DNA from: Bactrocera neohumeralis
Lineage: Eukaryota; Arthropoda; Insecta; Diptera; Tephritidae
Assembly (NCBI RefSeq): GCF_024586455.1
Contig: NC_065923.1
Span: 48,492,264-48,556,263, forward strand
Direction of reading: 5' to 3'
DNA length: 64,000 nucleotides
Shown here: positions 44,721 to 56,106 of the stretch, in pieces
How positions within the stretch are numbered: the first letter of the stretch is position 1
Layout of the letters: the number at the start of each line of letters is the position of its first letter
Notes under the pieces: generated by a model
The model's database searches: none
Told to the model about the DNA's origin: nothing
Seen by the model: only the letters and a program-made list of their open reading frames with translations
Position numbers and translations under genes: made by a program

Positions 44721-45600
44721 TTATAACGTATTTTAAATCATAGCTGTTGAAATATTTGTTTATTTAGCTGAACAGTTTTCGATCTTGATGCTTAAAACTC
44801 TCTTGCCTTGCATGATTCCGCGCGTATGCGAATGCGCCCTCGCGTCGGTTTGGCGGGAGGAGAGTAATAGGTGGGCTATATGATTAAAATTATTGAAAAA
44901 TATTGTAATTATTCTATTTTCCTACCTAATGTGAATTGTAATTATTCTATTTTCCCACCTAATGTGAACCAAAAAAATATAGTACAGAGATGCTTTGACT
45001 TTGAAAGCACTTTTCTCTTAAACTATTTCAGCTTTTAAGCTCTAACGAAGTGTAATAATATGAGAACCTTTTGTATTTTATAAAAAAAATTTACAGTTAA
45101 TCAATCATCATCGTTAACATCAAATAACGATTGAAAAAATATATCATGTTTTTATGGGCGTACGGTCAAAATGTATTTTTTGGTAAGCGAATTTCTTCAC
45201 GATTTACAGGCTCTGGTAGTCAAATAATGGCAAAAAACAAAAGTACAATAGACAATATAAAAAAAGCATACTATTGTTCCATGCATTATTGCTAAATTCA
45301 AAAATACTGTTGGAGTTGGAAGACTTGATGGTAGTAGAACACCCAAAAGAAGATCGCTAAAAGATAAAAAAATCAATAAGACTGTCAGCATGGAAGAGGC
45401 TGCATTGTCTGGTGTGTGGGTCTATGGCAGCAAACGAGGTGCAGTGGAGCAAATGGTCCAGGTAATTTTATTTTCATTGAAATAAATATTGAATTTAAAG
45501 AATGAAGTACTGGATAATATTGAAATATTATTAGTATCTGTCAGCAGTTAAACTCAATTTAAATGATGACTATTGTTTTAGTCGCGATGACGAGCCGAAG
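44721..45600. other. A+T-rich DNA, unassigned
   Basis: There is no convincing gene. A duplicated 27-bp phrase (TAATTATTCTATTTTCC...ACCTAATGTGAA) occurs at about 44907-44938 and 44939-44968. Plus-strand sequence at 45230-45470 could be a decayed HTH transposase start, but the similarity is too weak to call. Confidence 0.4.
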
Positions 45601-45620
45601 CATTTCGTTTTAGTGGTTAA

Positions 45621-46278
45621 GGGGCTATACCAGTGTGACACTTTCAAAAAAAAAAATGTATTTTATTTGCTTTCTTGATAGCTGATATTTCCATAAATAT
45701 CCTGTGAAATCGGGAAGGCCGTATCTTGAATAGTTTTTGGATGGCAGCGTTCTAAAGAGGGACCGCTCGGAGGTGCAAACATATGTATGTAAGTGAAACT
45801 TTTAACAACGAGAAATTGACCGATCGACTTCAAATTAAAACTGAGTATTTTTGAATACATTGACCATACAATGACCCACGATCTTTTTGATTGGTTGAAA
45901 ATTGTCAATTTCGCATTGAAAAAAACGACCACTTTTTAACTAAGAAAACGATTTTTTTATTACGCCATTTTGCTAATTTTTGATATTTTTCAAAGATCGT
46001 AGGTTATTGTATAGGAAATATCTTTAAGTTTAATAAACTTTTCAAATTTTTGTTTCAGCTACTCATCCGGCCGGAATCATGCCAGCAGTTGGGGCACCTA
46101 CGAAGACAACCCATAACTCCGTTATTTTTCAACATTTTTGTAAAAAAAAATCTTAAAATATAGCTGAAAATATACCTTAGTATGTTCAAAGAAGTTCGAA
46201 ATATTCACTCGCGTACTTTCTCCTAAAAAAATTCACAAAAATCGCCTAATTTTTCATACGTCACACTGGTATAGCTCC
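45621..46278. mobile_element. TTAA-flanked MITE (658 bp)
   Basis: TIRs GGGGCTATACCAGTGTGAC (45621-45639) and GTCACACTGGTATAGCTCC (46260-46278) match at 18 of 19 positions, and TTAA lies on both outer sides (45617-45620, 46279-46282). The interior is A+T-rich and non-coding. A TTAA duplication is the mark of piggyBac-type insertion, although piggyBac ends normally start CCY rather than GGG. Confidence 0.85.
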
Positions 46279-46493
46279 TTAAGGAGTGGTTGTTGTACAA
46301 CGTGAAAAAGTGCTGCCACATCTTCCCCAGAGTCCAGACCCTAGAGCGCAAAGATATGTAATAGCAAAAATGAGGTTAAGTCCGTACTTTAGGTAATATA
46401 GGCAAAAATATATACATAAATGTTCAAAATCATATTAGAGCGGCATCGGCTTTGCACATAAAAGTATAACGTAATGATCTCATATATTAGGTT

Positions 46494-47010
46494 GTCAAAT
46501 ATCTCCCTTCCGCCTTTTTGCTCTTTATTCAATGCTTTATAAAAAGTGTTACAGTAATCGGATTTAGTTCAAATATGCGCCGTTTCGTTCGTTAATCTGT
46601 TTCCATCTAGACGGCAACTTCAGAAGCCCCGTCCTTATTGGTCAATTCTGGCCGCTTCTGTTCGATTGCCTGACTCAAGCGCTTCAGTTGTTCGCAGTAG
46701 ATGGTAGAAATAAGCCTCTGGCCATATAGGAGCAGCTGATAGTGCATGATTCCCTTCCAATCCCACCAAACACACAGCAAAACCTTCTTGGCTGGCAATC
46801 CCGGCTTGGCCACTGTTTGGAACGATTCACCGGCCTCCGACCACGACCGTTTTCGCTTGATATCGTCGTATGTCATCCTCTTATCATCGCCAATCACCAA
46901 ACGCTTCAAAAATGGGTTGAGTTCGTTCCGTTTCAGCAGCATATCGCAGCGGTCCAGAACATCTCTTCTGGATCGACTTCTCTTCGCAGTTAAATTGCCG
47001 GGATAAATAA
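46494..47010 (-). pseudogene. Mariner transposase relic, cut by a DINE
   Basis: The minus-strand frame 46942-46607 reads LLKRNELNPFLKRLVIGDDK, RMTYDDIKRKRSWSEAGESF, GLPAKKVLLCVWWDWKGIMH and AIEQKRPELTN: the central part of a mariner with the first catalytic Asp (GDDK). The TIR-like end TTAGGTTGTCAAATATCTCC is at 46487-46506. The N-terminal part and the second and third Asp are missing. The right side stops where a DINE-like copy starts (about 47016). Confidence 0.82.
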
Positions 47011-47171
47011 TATTTCAAACAAGAAAAAACGGTAACAGCGGCTGCACCGGAGCTAATATACCCTTCACAGCTGCATTTCTTTTAGTAACTATGTGTTCAG
47101 TTTGTATGGAAGCTATATGCTATAGTAATCCGATCTAAAGAATTTTTTCGGAGATTATATTATTATCTTAA

Positions 47172-47839
47172 GGGGGTATTCTACTCTAGAATTTTGAAAA
47201 ATTCGATTTTTTTTCACATATTTAAAGTCTAGACCCTTAAGAACATATCCTGCAAAGGAATTTTAAAAATTAAAATTATTTTAAGAGCTACAGTTACTTT
47301 AGTGACGCAGTACCTAGCCCGGTTCGGCCGTATCGAATTTTTTAAACGCGTTTTTCTCGAAACTACTTTTTTCCACACGGTACCGGCATTATCTCAAGTT
47401 CTATGCAACCGATTTACTTGAAATTTTGTGTGAACCTTCTTTATATAATCCTTTATCGTTCCTATAAGCATCGTGTCAAAATTTTTGTTTTTAATATTTT
47501 AAAAAAATTCAGGAATTTCAAAAAACAAGCGTAAAAAATCATTTTTATTTTCAGGCAGTCGCCATTTAAAAAAAAAAAAATTTCGTGTTCCCTGAGGAAG
47601 GGACTATAACAGCATCCTTACTGATTAAGAATTTCTTTTCATTTTATTTTTTCAGAAAACCAGGAGAGTCAGGATCAATGTCACCAGGATGCGCCATTTT
47701 TTTACACCTGTTTTTTTTTCTGTATTCTTAAGATATCAATAAAAACACCATAAAAAATGGATAGTAAAAATATGAATTGCCTTTTTTACGACACTATAAA
47801 AATTACCTGAAATTCATGCTTCTAGAGTAGAATACCCTC
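47172..47839. mobile_element. TTAA-flanked MITE (668 bp) nested in DINE
   Basis: TIRs GGGGGTATTCTACTCTAGAA (47172-47191) and its reverse complement ending 47839 match at 19 of 20 positions. TTAA flanks both sides (47168-47171, 47840-47843). The uninserted DINE sequence at 18320 and 43470 lets the empty site be reconstructed. The inside is non-coding. Confidence 0.9.
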
Positions 47840-48316
47840 TTAAGCAGTAATCCATGTCGAATTTCGTGCAAAAGTTTCCCATACCAGCACTTGATTCCGA
47901 TCGTTCAGATTGTATAGCAGCTATATGCTGTAGTGAGCCGATCTGAACAATTTCTTCGAAAATTACATTGTTGCCTTAGAAAATAACCTGAGCCAACTTT
48001 TGTGAAGATACATTGTCAAATGTGAAAGTTTTCCATAAAGAACTTGATTCCGATCGTTCAGTTTGTATGACAGCTACAAGTTATAGTGATCCGATATCGG
48101 CAGTTCCGACAAATGAACAGCTTTTTGAAGAGAAAATGACGTCTGCTAAATTTCAAAACGATATCTTAAAAACTGAGGGACTAGTTCATTTATATACATA
48201 GTACATACAGACGGACATGGCTAAATCGATTCAGCTCAACATACTGATCATTTATATACATATATACTTTATAGGGTCTCCGACGCTTCCTTCTTAGTGT
48301 TACAAACTTCGTGGTG

Positions 48317-49547
48317 CGAGGTGCGTTCCAGAGTAAAAAGGACTTCTTGAATCTAGCGCCCCCTGGTGGTGCCATCTATATGTCGACTGGTGCGTTAGAA
48401 TCTGCTTTCTTTATCGATTGTTTAGTGAGAATTTCATGACATTTCATTGACTGGAAGCGAAAATGAGCTTCGAACAAAGAGCCAATATTAAATTTTGTTT
48501 TAAAAGTGGTAAAACTTTTACCGAAACGTTTCAATTGATGAAACAAGTTTATGGCGATGGTTGCCTATCCCGTAGCAGAGTGTACGAGTGGTTTCAACGT
48601 TTTATAAGTGGTCGTGAGGACATAAATGACGATCAACACGTGGGCCAATCAAAATCCGTGATAACCGGAAATTCCATCGAAACTGTGCGTAAATTCATCA
48701 AAAATCAGCCGAAATCATCATTGAAATTCATGGAAATGGAATTGAACATCTCCATAACATCGATTTATCGCATTTTGACCGAACATTTGGGCTTACGAAA
48801 GGTGTGTGCACGGTTTGTTCCGCACAAATTGACTGACGACCAAAAATTGCTCAGAATCCAACATTCGAAGGGTAGCATTAAAGAGATCAAAAAGTACAAA
48901 AACTTCCTTTACAATACTGTGACTAGTGACGAAACGTGGTGTTTTCAATATGATCCCGAAACGAAACGCCAGAGTGCTGAATGGAAGGCACCGGACGAGC
49001 CAAATCGCGCCTGGAGAAGTCAAAAGTGAAGACAATGCTGACTTGTGTTATGATTTCAAGGGTATTGTCCACAAAGAATTTGTTCCACCCGGCCCAAACG
49101 CGAATGCGGTATTCTACCTGGGAGTTTTGAAGCGTTTGGTGCGCCGTATTCGACGTGTTCGGCCCGAATATCGCGAAGATGAAAGTTGGCGTTTGTTGCA
49201 CGATAATGTGCCGTCTCATCGATCGACGCTTGTGACCGATTATTTGACCAAAAATCACATTTTAACCATTAACCACTCCCCGTATTCACCTGATATGACA
49301 CCGTGCGACTTCTTCCTTTTCGGAAAAATGCATTTGCCCACGAAAGGTAAGCGTTATGTAGACGTAGAGGCCATTCACCACCGGCATACTGGCGGCCATA
49401 CCGCCCAACGAGCTAAAACATTCGTTCGACATGCGTTTGGAGCTTGCAAAAAGCTGTATTGAAGCAGAAGTTTTGAATAAAATAAATTGATTTTGCTGAA
49501 AAACCCATATTTTTTTTAAAGTTCTGTTTACTTTGGAACACACCTTG
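48317..49547 (+). mobile_element. Near full-length mariner
   Basis: TIRs CGAGGTGCGTTCCAGAGTAA (from 48317) and the reverse complement CAAGGTGTGTTCCAAAGTAA (49547 leftwards) match about 20 of 24. The 1231-bp length is normal for mariner. It interrupts the tail of a DINE-like element. The transposase is frameshifted (separate entry). Confidence 0.82.
48463..49462 (+). pseudogene. Mariner DD34D transposase, frameshifted
   Basis: Frame one (48463-49029) is open for 188 codons: MSFEQRANIKFCFKSGKTFT, the HTH region with YEWFQRFISGRED, then FLYNTVTSDETWCFQYDPET with the first catalytic Asp. About position 49010 the frame shifts; frame two runs on with VKSEDNADLCYDFKGIVHKE, RLLHDNVPSHRS (second Asp) and HSPYSPDMTPCDFFLFGKMH (third Asp). 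The spacing between the last two is 34 residues, i.e. DD34D. All three catalytic residues survive but are split, so it is a recent relic. Confidence 0.87.
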
Positions 49548-49599
49548 TACCCTGTTCAGGGTATATAATGTACTTTGTTAAGTTGAAAGGGCTGTCTTT

Positions 49600-50345
49600 G
49601 ATTACTCAGCCAAACAAGAACGCCATCGTTGAACCAGTTTGTTTACAGCAGCTTAGTGCGTTGCGACTTTTACAATCGATAAAAATATCGAACAAAGAAT
49701 TTGTCTCAAATTTTGTATTTCTAATCAAATTGCATGTGTGGAATCGTTGTGAATGTTGAAAAAGGCTTACTATGATTCAGTTTCATCAAAAACGCAAACT
49801 ATACGAGTGGTACAAAATCTTCAAAGATGGTCGAGAGATCGTGGAAGACATGCCTCGCTCTGGACGCATTTCGACCTCTTCAACTGATAAAGTATTAAAA
49901 AAGTGAAGGATATGGTGTTTAAAATCATCAGGCAAGTGTTAGAGAGATGGCAAGAGAGTACGACATCTCTCGCGAGTTCGTTCGAATGATGTTGGTGGAT
50001 ATGTTTGTATGACACGCGTTCTTGCTCGTCTCGTCCCCATAAAGTAGATTTTTTTCCAAAGGGTATGATTGTGACCGAATTTAAAGTCAAAAACATAATG
50101 AATACCATCGATCACCACCGCATTTACCAAATTTGGCTCCGTGTAATTATTTCTTGATCCCCAAACTGAAATTGCCGCTCCGTGGAAAGCGTTTTGAGTC
50201 AATGGAAGAGATAAAACCAAATTTGCTGAAGGAGCTGATTGCCATCCGGAAAAGTGTTTATGAAAAGTGTTTTGAGAACTGGAAAAATGGTCATTATATC
50301 TGGTGGGGATTACTTTGGGGACGACAAAATAAATATTGATGAAGA
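49600..50345 (+). pseudogene. Mariner relic with deleted core
   Basis: Frame pieces: QFHQKRKLYEWYKIFKDGRE and IVEDMPRSGRISTSSTD (HTH1 end and hinge), a VREMAREYDISREF-like HTH2 piece, a short minus-like break, then APCNYFLIPKLKLPLRGKRF, ESMEEIKPNLLKELIAIRKS and VYEKCFENWKNGHYI, ending GGDYFGDDKINIDEE. The part with the first two catalytic Asp is absent and the third reads N (APCNYF). The LINE 3' tail at 50517 lies after it. Confidence 0.82.
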
Positions 50346-50516
50346 ATTAAATATTTTGCGTTTTTTCACATTGTATCTTATTATATTTGTAGGTTGTCTA
50401 CCGATTGCAATTTGGATTAATAATCCGGTGGTGGTACAACTAAAATTTATAGAAATTTTCTCCATACCCCACTACCCGCGTAATGAAGCTCATTTTATGA
50501 AGCCAATTCAATTCGC

Positions 50517-50576
50517 TGTTGTTAACTCGGTTACAATCGCGTAAGCGGTGTCTACGCCAATTAAGAAGAAGAAGAA
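50517..50576 (+). mobile_element. LINE 3' tail fragment
   Basis: TGTTAACTCGGTTACAATCG then CGTAAGCGGTGTCTACGCCA, ending ATTAAGAAGAAGAAG. This is the 3' end of the F52C9.6-like family, as at 4020-4065 and 7916-7969, with little of the body left. Confidence 0.72.
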
Positions 50577-53350
50577 TTCAATTTTGTATCCCATCTAAAG
50601 GTCTCCGCTCCAGAGCTCTTCTAATTTAATAACATAAACAAATGTTTGTATAACTACATAGATAATACAGAACTTTTGCTATTGTTTTTGTTTATTTTAT
50701 AATGTCAAAATTTTCACTTTTTAAGCACTTCCAACACCAGTGTTTGAAGGGTATTTATGTCTCACCGCCAATAACTGTGCACCGCCGACAAGCCAAGTTA
50801 ATCCTTTTAACATCAACGCTCAAAACTCCCCAAAGCTATGCAAATTTGTGCTGAAATCATAAGCAGGCCGCTCATCAATTTAATCGGAAAACTTCAATTT
50901 AACTTAACGTAAACTTAGAGAAAACTCAGTTCATAAAAATGAAGTGCCCGCACACATACACATACACGATAATGGCCAGTGCATTTGTATTGAGAAATAT
51001 TTGAGAAAGCTTTAAAAATCGATAAAAGTTCAACATACCACACCAACAAATATGTGTGGTGAATTAAATTGTGAGTTTACGGCATTATTAGCTTGTGTGT
51101 ATGTATGTGTATGTGTGTGGAAGGAACATGGCAACTACGTGGTGCGAGTGAGCAGGCAATACAATGAAGCAATGCGAAAAACCGGTTGGCAGCGAAACTC
51201 ATAATGGTGGCTAAGTACGCGCAACAACAACAACTAAGCAGTATTAGCGCAGCGCCGCCACAGTCGAAAATGGGATGTGTCTTGCGCACTCGACGGCAAC
51301 GCCCACTTTGCATGAGTGTTGGTGGCGTGTTGTCGCTCTCCGCTGCATGTGTGCGTGAGTGCGTGCGCTGTCACGACTGTGCTGGCGCTGGTGTTGGTGG
51401 CATTGCGCTCATTCCTATGCTTTACAGCGCCTCAACGGGCGGCTGCGTGATATGTGCAGATATATGTACATATGTATGTGCATGTGTATTTATGGGTAAG
51501 TGCGGTTATTCGGTGGCAATTGGCAAAAAATGCATATTCATGAAGTCCGCATATATTTGTGTGGTGTACCTTGTAGGCACTCACCGCTACCACTACCACT
51601 ACACTTTCCGGCCACTAGCGACCAACTGTTAAGATTTCATAAACGTACATATCTACATACGTTGCTGTTGTTGTTGCTTTTGGCTTAGGATACTTTTTTT
51701 ACAACGTCAGTTGCCGTGGCGAACTGATCCTTTTTAACATTTTTAAATTATTATTTTTGCAGCTTAAATCTTTTCAATCGATTTCGCGTTATATGCACAC
51801 GCAAACATAGACATACCGTTGTGTACATACATATGTACATACATGCATATATAGAAAACATATACATATGTACATATGTATGTATATATGTATGTATATA
51901 AACTACCATATGCACTTGCGCCTGCATATTTATGCCTGTCTGCATAAGTAGTTGGAAAATATGCTCATAACTGCAGCGCACTGCATTTAAAGTAAATATT
52001 TTCGTTAGTTTGAGCAAAATAAAGATTTGTCACACTACCACGCCAAAACTCGACAGCGCCACATGGCTGCCTACGAATTTTTTTCATAGTTTTTCGCCTC
52101 CAAAGAATTCCAAAAAAAAAAAAATTATAAACACAAATGGCAGTGGGTGAGAAAGTGGGGAGCGCGGTATTGCGTCCCACGTCATTGGCCTCGACATTCC
52201 CTCTTTTATAATTTCCAAAATTAATTTTAGCATATTTTAATATTTGATTTGTTTTTGCTAATAGCATTACAATTACTCCTGTGCCATTTGTTGCTGTTTT
52301 GTAGACACTTAGCTTATGCTTTCAGCTTTTCATTCACGCTTTAATTCGCATTTCAAGTGTAACGAACTTCAGGCGTCATCTTCGCTGTCAGCGCACGGCT
52401 GCGTGCGTTCCAAAGCGTTGACTTGCAAATTGAGCGTGGAAAATCGCAAATGCGCCCACTTGATGGCTTACGCGTATGTATGCACAAATATGTATGTATG
52501 TATGTATGCATAAATGTGTGCATTCGAGTGTTTGCCTTTTGGTGGCTATGTAGCCGACTGCTGCTTGTCATTTGTTCGCGTGCGCGCCACATGTCGCCAT
52601 GTTGTTTTAACAGTGGTTGTTCCAAGCGCTATCTTTGCGGCTATGTTGTTGCTATTTAATATGCAAACGTAATTTGTTTCGTTTTCTCATCATCAAGTTA
52701 TTTGTTGGCTGTTTTTTAGACCGCTCCGTTATTTGATATTCAAACTAAGAGCAAATTTTTTTAAATTTTTAATACAATGACCTTTTTATAAGCATAAATA
52801 CATATGTATTTATACTTACACACATATGTATATCTGTGTGTACAGATTTTTTTGTACTCACTTTAGCCAGCGTTTCAATTTTCCGCTTTTTGTTTGCCAA
52901 TTACTTCATCTGCCGCAATTTGTGTCACAAAAAATTTGCCTTCGGAAATGTGATAATTACATTGAAAATTAATTTAAGGCACACGTGTCGTGAATTCCCG
53001 TTGCTTTTTTTTCATATTAAGCTGTTAAGCTGTTTGTGGAGCATTAATTGATAATATTTTTCGCATTAAATTTTTATGCAGCTATAAATATAAGACGGCC
53101 GTTTATATAATATTTATATTATTATGTCCTTAAACCACGGGAATATTAACTTAAGGCTTGCGCACGATGAAATTGGTTCTCGAATTAATTTTTTTTAAAT
53201 AGCTTTTGACATAATTTATGTATTAAAATTAAAAAAAAAAACAGTTTTTAACAGAAATTTATTTCATGTTTACATTTATTAGAAACATTTTACAAATTAA
53301 TTATTTTTTGTACATAATTTAATTGTTTCCCATATACATACCTTCCTTTA
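50577..53350. other. Non-coding, microsatellite-bearing DNA
   Basis: No gene is visible. ATAC/ATGT arrays at 51455-51482, 51825-51905 and 52490-52515; TGTG repeats at 51095-51120. The G+C-richer block 51180-51440 has an open frame of 148 codons, which continues into repeats and lacks family similarity. Being free of TE signatures, this might hold regulatory sequence. Confidence 0.45.
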
Positions 53351-53359
53351 GCGTCTTAG

Positions 53360-54160
53360 TAGTATTTTCTGCAATTTGTTTGCTTAATGAAACCCATTTT
53401 TTTCGACAAATTGTTAGCGGTGTAAGCAACTTGTTTTGTGCTCTTCAAAACACTTTTTACCAGCGCTCAATATCTTTCGATGAGTCTGAGCTCCGGACAG
53501 TTAGGTGGACTTGCATATCTTGACACAAAAGCTATATGGTTTTTCTCATGCCACTCAACTGCGATTTTCTATAATGTTATAAATTCAAGTCAGACCAAAA
53601 AATTGTGGACATCATGCCGTGTTATGAATGGCAAACCTCGGTTTTGCAAACACTCCTGGTTGTATAAATCAGTGGTGATAGTTTCAGTTGTAATAGAAGA
53701 GCTGCTTCTTTAACCACAGCTACAAATTTCTTGCCAAACAAAAAAATTCTTTAAAAACTTCGTCTTTTTTGTGTGTTTTAAACTCTTTTTTTACATTCCC
53801 CCTATGATCTGAAACATAAAAATTCACAACTGGCAGCTGAGAAAAGTCCCCAAGTATATACGTCTCATCAGCCATTATGTAGCAGTCAAAATTTTTAAGG
53901 AAATCAAGGTAAAGTCGTTGGTTCGATCTTTTGCCTTGCTCTTCTTTTTGGAAATCCTGTCTGGAACTTCCTGAGCTTTGTAAGACTTAAGCCGTTCCTC
54001 CTTTTTAACTTTTCTCATAAAAGTCTCAGAACACTGAAGTTTTCCCGCTACCTTTCTCCCCGATATGTTGGGAGTTTTCGTAGAAATTATATTATTACCG
54101 TCTCAGCTACGTCAGCGTTCTTAAAACCTTGAATGTAACTACTAACATCCTATTATACAG
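53360..54160 (-). pseudogene. DDE transposase relic (Tc1/mariner superfamily)
   Basis: Across minus-strand frames the order is KSSGSSRQDFQKEEQGKRSN, then LDFLKNFDCYIMADETYILG (first catalytic block, DET at about 53870) with DFSQLPVVNFYVSDHRGNV, FKTHKKDEVFKEFF, a degraded second block with PQFFGLT, and YNIIENRS...PYSFCVKICKST*LSGAQTHR, equivalent to the last block (NPPNCPxLRPxE). About six frameshifts or stops occur. I recognise this as a common insect DDE transposase type but am unsure of the family name. Confidence 0.6.
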
Positions 54161-55386
54161 TACACTAAAGACTAGGGTATTAAAATACGGTAGAGCTTAA
54201 GGGGTTATATCCATTTGCAGTCCAGAAAAAATTATGTGAAACATTTTTGTGATTTTTTGTAAAGAAACCTTTTTACTAATAAATAAATAACAGAATTTAC
54301 TATATTTCAATAATAACACTGGTTTACGGTCATTTTGTGAATGTGATGTTAGAAGCTGTTTCTTTATAACTTTGGGTTGGTAAAACCGAAAATGATAGTA
54401 AAAATTTCCTAACACGTAGAATTTTTTGTGTCGTAGTCAAGGGATGTAAGGATGAAACCACCGTTATTTACTAAAATGGAAAGAAAAGCTGTACATAAAA
54501 GAAAATTTTTGAACTCACATTCTTAATCAGTGCACCTTTAATACCCCATACACCTCTTAGCACATCAGTCGCAAATTTTTTCTTCATTTTGTTGAGTAGT
54601 GTAATCGGCGATTAATTTTGAAAAATGCTGGATTCCTTTGACATCGTGGGCGACCTCCAAGAGGAGCTTAAAATAAGGGGTCGGCGGTTAGGAATATTTT
54701 CAGCTTTAAATGATCTCTATTCGAAAACTGAAAAAGTTGTTATTGCATATGAATACATGTAATGATCGAGGAACTAGTCAAAAATTTGATGGCGGCTTCT
54801 CAAAAAAAGAAGTTTTTTTTTTTTGAAAAAGTTACATTACAGAGTGGTTTGAAAAATCGAAATTATTTTTAAAAATCTGATTTGATTGATTTTTACCTAA
54901 CAAATATATCTAAGAAGATCAGTCTGTGGGTCTACCGTTCTTCGAGTTTGCCACCGTTGCTGCCACATTGAGATGCTTCTGATTCTCTCCTCACTTTTTT
55001 CTGCGGTAGACGTCTCTGATATCTTATACTCGTATATTCGCGCGAATTTGTTTCCCGTTTCGGAGATATTTTCCTCACCGACTCTGAAAAGAAGCTTTAG
55101 AGAAATACGTTCTTAAAGTTTTGTGTGCAAAAAATACTTAGGAAAATTTTTTTTACAAATTTCGAAGATTTTTCTTAAATATAACTACATACATATGTAT
55201 GCACATTTGAATACGTAAGTCCGTTGTTCGGATATTCGCATTAGAAGGGTAGATAGATAAATGAAATTGAGTTTTTATTGTTTACGATTCACTACATCAC
55301 ATTACATATATGTAAATATGTATGAAATTCTCAGCATTTTATAACCAAAACTCAAATTTTGTTTAAAATCGAGTGGTTTCTATTAT
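54161..55386. other. Unassigned DNA with a solo TTAA|GGGG end
   Basis: There is no gene. TTAAGGGGTTATATCCATTT at 54197-54216 resembles the left end of the TTAA-flanked MITEs, but no matching right end was found. ATAC repeats at 55187-55200. Confidence 0.35.
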
Positions 55387-56102
55387 GGGGTTAGGGGTAG
55401 ACAGAATTTTCAAAAAATTAATGTATTTTGGAATTTTCGTTAAGCGTAATTCCTTAAAAATAGTCTCTGAAAATTTCATGTTGATCCGATAATTAGTTTT
55501 TGAGTTATTCGACAAATAACAAAGAGAGCTCGGGCACTTCAAAGCGCTAGTATGAAACTTTAAACGCGTTTTTCTCAAAACTGTGTTTTTTGAACTGTTG
55601 ACAACTGTAACTCGAAAAGCGCCCAGTGGATTTTAATGAAATTTATACAGCTTTTAGAATACAAAATAAACTCGGGCCTGATCGAACGATTCTTTTTTTC
55701 AAAAATTACGATTCTTTAAGACCAATTAATTGATTTTTTCCAAAAATTTAGACAAAAATTTCCTGAGGCCGCCATTTTGTTAATTTTTGAAAAAAAAAAT
55801 CCTTCGATCAGGCCCGAGTTTATCTATTTATAAAACTAATTTTCTTTTGTCCGATTGATTTTAGATGAACCTTTTTTTGGAACTGGGTCAACACAAACAA
55901 CTATGTCTTTGGAAATTAATTTTTTTTTTAAATTTTCATGACTTCAAATCAACACATTCTATAATTTTAATGAATCATTATTACTACTTTTTTAAAAACG
56001 ACTATAACGATTTAATAGCAAAATAATAATGCCATATTACTGAAAATAACATTCGATTTTTTAGCAAAAAAATACGTGAAAATTCTGACTACCCCTAATC
56101 CC
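55387..56102. mobile_element. MITE with 25-bp TIRs, TTAT flanked (716 bp)
   Basis: The left end GGGGTTAGGGGTAGACAGAA continuing TTTTC (55387-55411) pairs with the right end 56078-56102 at 23 of 25 positions. TTAT lies on both outer sides (55383-55386, 56103-56106). Internal sequence includes AAAATT-rich inverted tracts and encodes nothing. Size and GGG-starting TIR resemble the two TTAA-flanked elements. Confidence 0.8.
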
Positions 56103-56106
56103 TTAT

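Larger units (their letters stand above)
47016..49565 (+). repeat. DINE-like element carrying two nested insertions
   Basis: It starts AACAAGAAAAAACGGTAACA with the hairpin region GGCTGCACCGG, resumes at 47844 (GCAGTAATCCATGTCGAATT), runs to about 48313, and ends ACCCTGTTCAGGGTATATAA at 49550-49567. A TTAA-flanked MITE (47172-47839) and a mariner (48317-49547) sit inside. Without them its length would be about the same as the copy at 43324-44000. Confidence 0.75.

Noticed and set aside
45197..45391. Minus-strand hydrophobic 64-codon frame
   Set aside because: It is probably the shadow of a decayed plus-strand sequence, and too weak to call in either direction.
51186..51632. 148-codon Cys-rich frame
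   Set aside because: The cysteines come from GTGTG/TGTGC simple repeats; no signal peptide or family pattern is seen.
54197..54220. Fourth TTAA-flanked MITE
   Set aside because: Only a left-type end is visible; I could not find the inverted partner downstream.
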